Assembly: GCA_005240015.1 (NCBI GenBank)
Contig: SBBV01000145.1
Span: 1 to 5,608 of the forward strand
DNA: 5,608 nucleotides
Direction: 5' to 3'
Origin: Candidatus Odyssella thessalonicensis
Lineage (GTDB): Bacteria > Pseudomonadota > Alphaproteobacteria > Bin65
The stretch's first letter is position 1, and the number at the start of each line of letters is the position of its first letter. The notes below the pieces were generated by a model. It saw only the letters and a list, made by a program, of their open reading frames with translations, ran no database searches and had not been told where the DNA came from. Shown here piece by piece: positions 4,818-5,608 of the stretch. Made by a program: the position numbers and the translations under genes.

Positions 4818-5608
4818 TCACGCGCGGGCGAGCCCCGCCGCGGTCATGCGAATCACCTGGCGGCTGCGCCAGATCACGGCCTCGCGCCAATCGTCGGTGT
4901 CGACGAACATCACGTTCTTGAGGCGCCGCTTGATCGCCTGGGTGCGCGAGTCGCTCCACGCCACGCCGCCCTGCGCGTGCAGCCAGTGGTCGGCGACGAG
5001 CGCCGGGCGTACCGTCGTCAGCGTGTCGTAGGTGCCGTACTCCACCGTGATGAACGTCATGCGGTCGCCGAGCTTCCGCTCCCAGATGCGGCAGCCGAAG
5101 CCGTGGCGCGCGCCCGCGACCGAGGTCCCTGCGAGCGGCTCGGTGACGTTGTCGCCCCACCATTGCTGGGCGCGCGCCGCCGCCTTGCTGCCCGGCAGGT
5201 GCACGCAGATGAGCTCGCCATAGCCGTGCGGCCCGAGCCCGGTGTGATAGTCGATGACGCCGACATGCTTCCGCGCCGCGAGCGCATGGTCGTCGATGAT
5301 CGCGGCGTGCGTGCGGTGCGACCAGGTGGGCTCGAAGCCGCCGAAGAAGAGCCCCTTCGGATGGCGGTACTGACCGCCGCTGAACGCGACATGCAGCGCC
5401 GCGACGCCGTGCTTGTCGCGGTAGTCCTGAATGCGCTGCTGCGCCGCCTCGTATCCGGGACCCTCGAGCGCCGGCGGCAGAATCGCGTCGGCGAGCTCGT
5501 CATAGCCCGGATTGGCCGGCGGATTGGCGAAATCGATGAAGTTGCGGTTGAGGTCGACGCCCTCCTCGGTCACGCGCCGGATCCAGGCGAAGCCGTAGGG
5601 GTTGATCG
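4818..5608 (-). CDS. M14-type zinc metallopeptidase, DUF2817 family (upstream tandem copy, N-terminus cut by window edge)
   Basis: 262 C-terminal residues of a second DUF2817/M14 metallopeptidase; the gene runs off the right edge and its start is not in the window. The frame is open to the edge, where it reads INPYGFAWIRRV. The GTG at 5573 is an internal Val codon, not the start. Numbered from the first complete codon (5606): VDLNRNF with the Asn-Arg pair at 20-21, SGGQYRHPKGLFFGG, VIDYHTGLGPHGYG with the zinc ligand His121, and VEYGTYD with the catalytic Glu189. Active-site residues visible here are intact. By-eye alignment with the neighbouring copy gives roughly 60% identity over the shared part, highest in the catalytic motifs and in RPALVADHWLHAQG. 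The HxxE zinc motif should lie about 100 bp beyond the edge. Being first in the pair, it may carry the promoter for both. Confidence 0.9.
   Translation of the reverse strand, partial: INPYGFAWIRRVTEEGVDLNRNFIDFANPPANPGYDELADAILPPALEGPGYEAAQQRIQDYRDKHGVAALHVAFSGGQYRHPKGLFFGGFEPTWSHRTHAAIIDDHALAARKHVGVIDYHTGLGPHGYGELICVHLPGSKAAARAQQWWGDNVTEPLAGTSVAGARHGFGCRIWERKLGDRMTFITVEYGTYDTLTTVRPALVADHWLHAQGGVAWSDSRTQAIKRRLKNVMFVDTDDWREAVIWRSRQVIRMTAAGLARA
4972..5009. repeat. 38-bp exact direct repeat, copy 2 (inside the upstream peptidase gene)
   Basis: Identical to 3828-3865 and at the equivalent codons of the paralogue. Surrounding sequence is clearly diverged at the nucleotide level, so this is the longest identical block I noticed between the two genes. 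Confidence 0.85.

Noticed and set aside
3827..4921. Long + strand open frame (364 codons) opposite the tandem peptidase genes
   Set aside because: It is antisense to two genes with intact catalytic motifs, its product is Arg-rich without recognisable domains, and it has no ribosome binding site. Such frames are open because of high G+C codon bias.
5573..5573. GTG at 5573 as the start of the upstream peptidase
   Set aside because: The frame continues upstream to the window edge with INPYGFAWIRR, which aligns with the complete paralogue, so this is an internal Val codon and the gene is truncated only by the window.
1..5608. CRISPR array, tRNA, insertion sequence, phage or toxin-antitoxin system
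   Set aside because: No regularly spaced repeats, tRNA-like cloverleaf, transposase motifs or small toxin-antitoxin pair were seen. The only repeats come from the gene duplication and the hairpins listed.

Overview
The window is GC-rich throughout (about two thirds G+C by eye) and its genes have strongly G/C-biased third codon positions. Gene content (UvrA tail, DUF2934 protein, periplasmic PCu(A)C copper chaperone, bacterial ceramidase-like membrane protein, M14/DUF2817 peptidases) fits a chromosomal segment of an alphaproteobacterium, most likely Hyphomicrobiales (Rhizobiales). The order-level assignment is an inference from gene content and base composition. I see no tRNA, rRNA, CRISPR array, insertion sequence, integrase or phage gene.

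Layout from left to right: (1) the last 58 codons of uvrA on the + strand (3-179). (2) Convergent to it, on the - strand, an endonuclease/exonuclease/phosphatase (EEP) fold hydrolase (214-1311). (3) A 159-bp divergent gap containing a nested inverted repeat. (4) Four + strand genes with gaps of 43, 73 and 84 bp: a CREST-superfamily (alkaline ceramidase-like) membrane hydrolase (1471-2298), a 102-residue protein of unknown function (2342-2650), a DUF2934 protein (2724-3032) and an exported copper chaperone of the PCu(A)C family (3117-3593). (5) An 80-bp convergent gap almost completely filled by a long imperfect inverted repeat (3599-3670), probably a shared transcription terminator. (6) On the - strand, two tandem paralogous M14-type (DUF2817) metallopeptidases separated by 28 bp. 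The downstream copy is complete (3674-4789); the upstream copy (4818 to the right edge) lacks its N-terminus because the window ends.

Functionally the segment looks like a mosaic of housekeeping and accessory single genes, not one dedicated system. The most coherent units are the tandem peptidase pair, probably one transcript, and the divergent pair of predicted hydrolases (EEP and ceramidase-like), which could in principle act on related lipid substrates but need not. The copper chaperone has none of its usual cytochrome-oxidase assembly partners (SCO, cox genes) in view.

Five complete genes have their starts set by a Shine-Dalgarno sequence next to an internal ATG. In four of these (EEP, CREST, DUF2934, PCu(A)C) this is shorter than the longest open frame. 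I found no strong evidence for an undescribed multi-gene system. The items most worth checking are the duplicated peptidases, the roughly 100-residue insertion in the EEP protein, the terminator-like inverted repeat, and the two possible processing modes of the copper chaperone's signal peptide.
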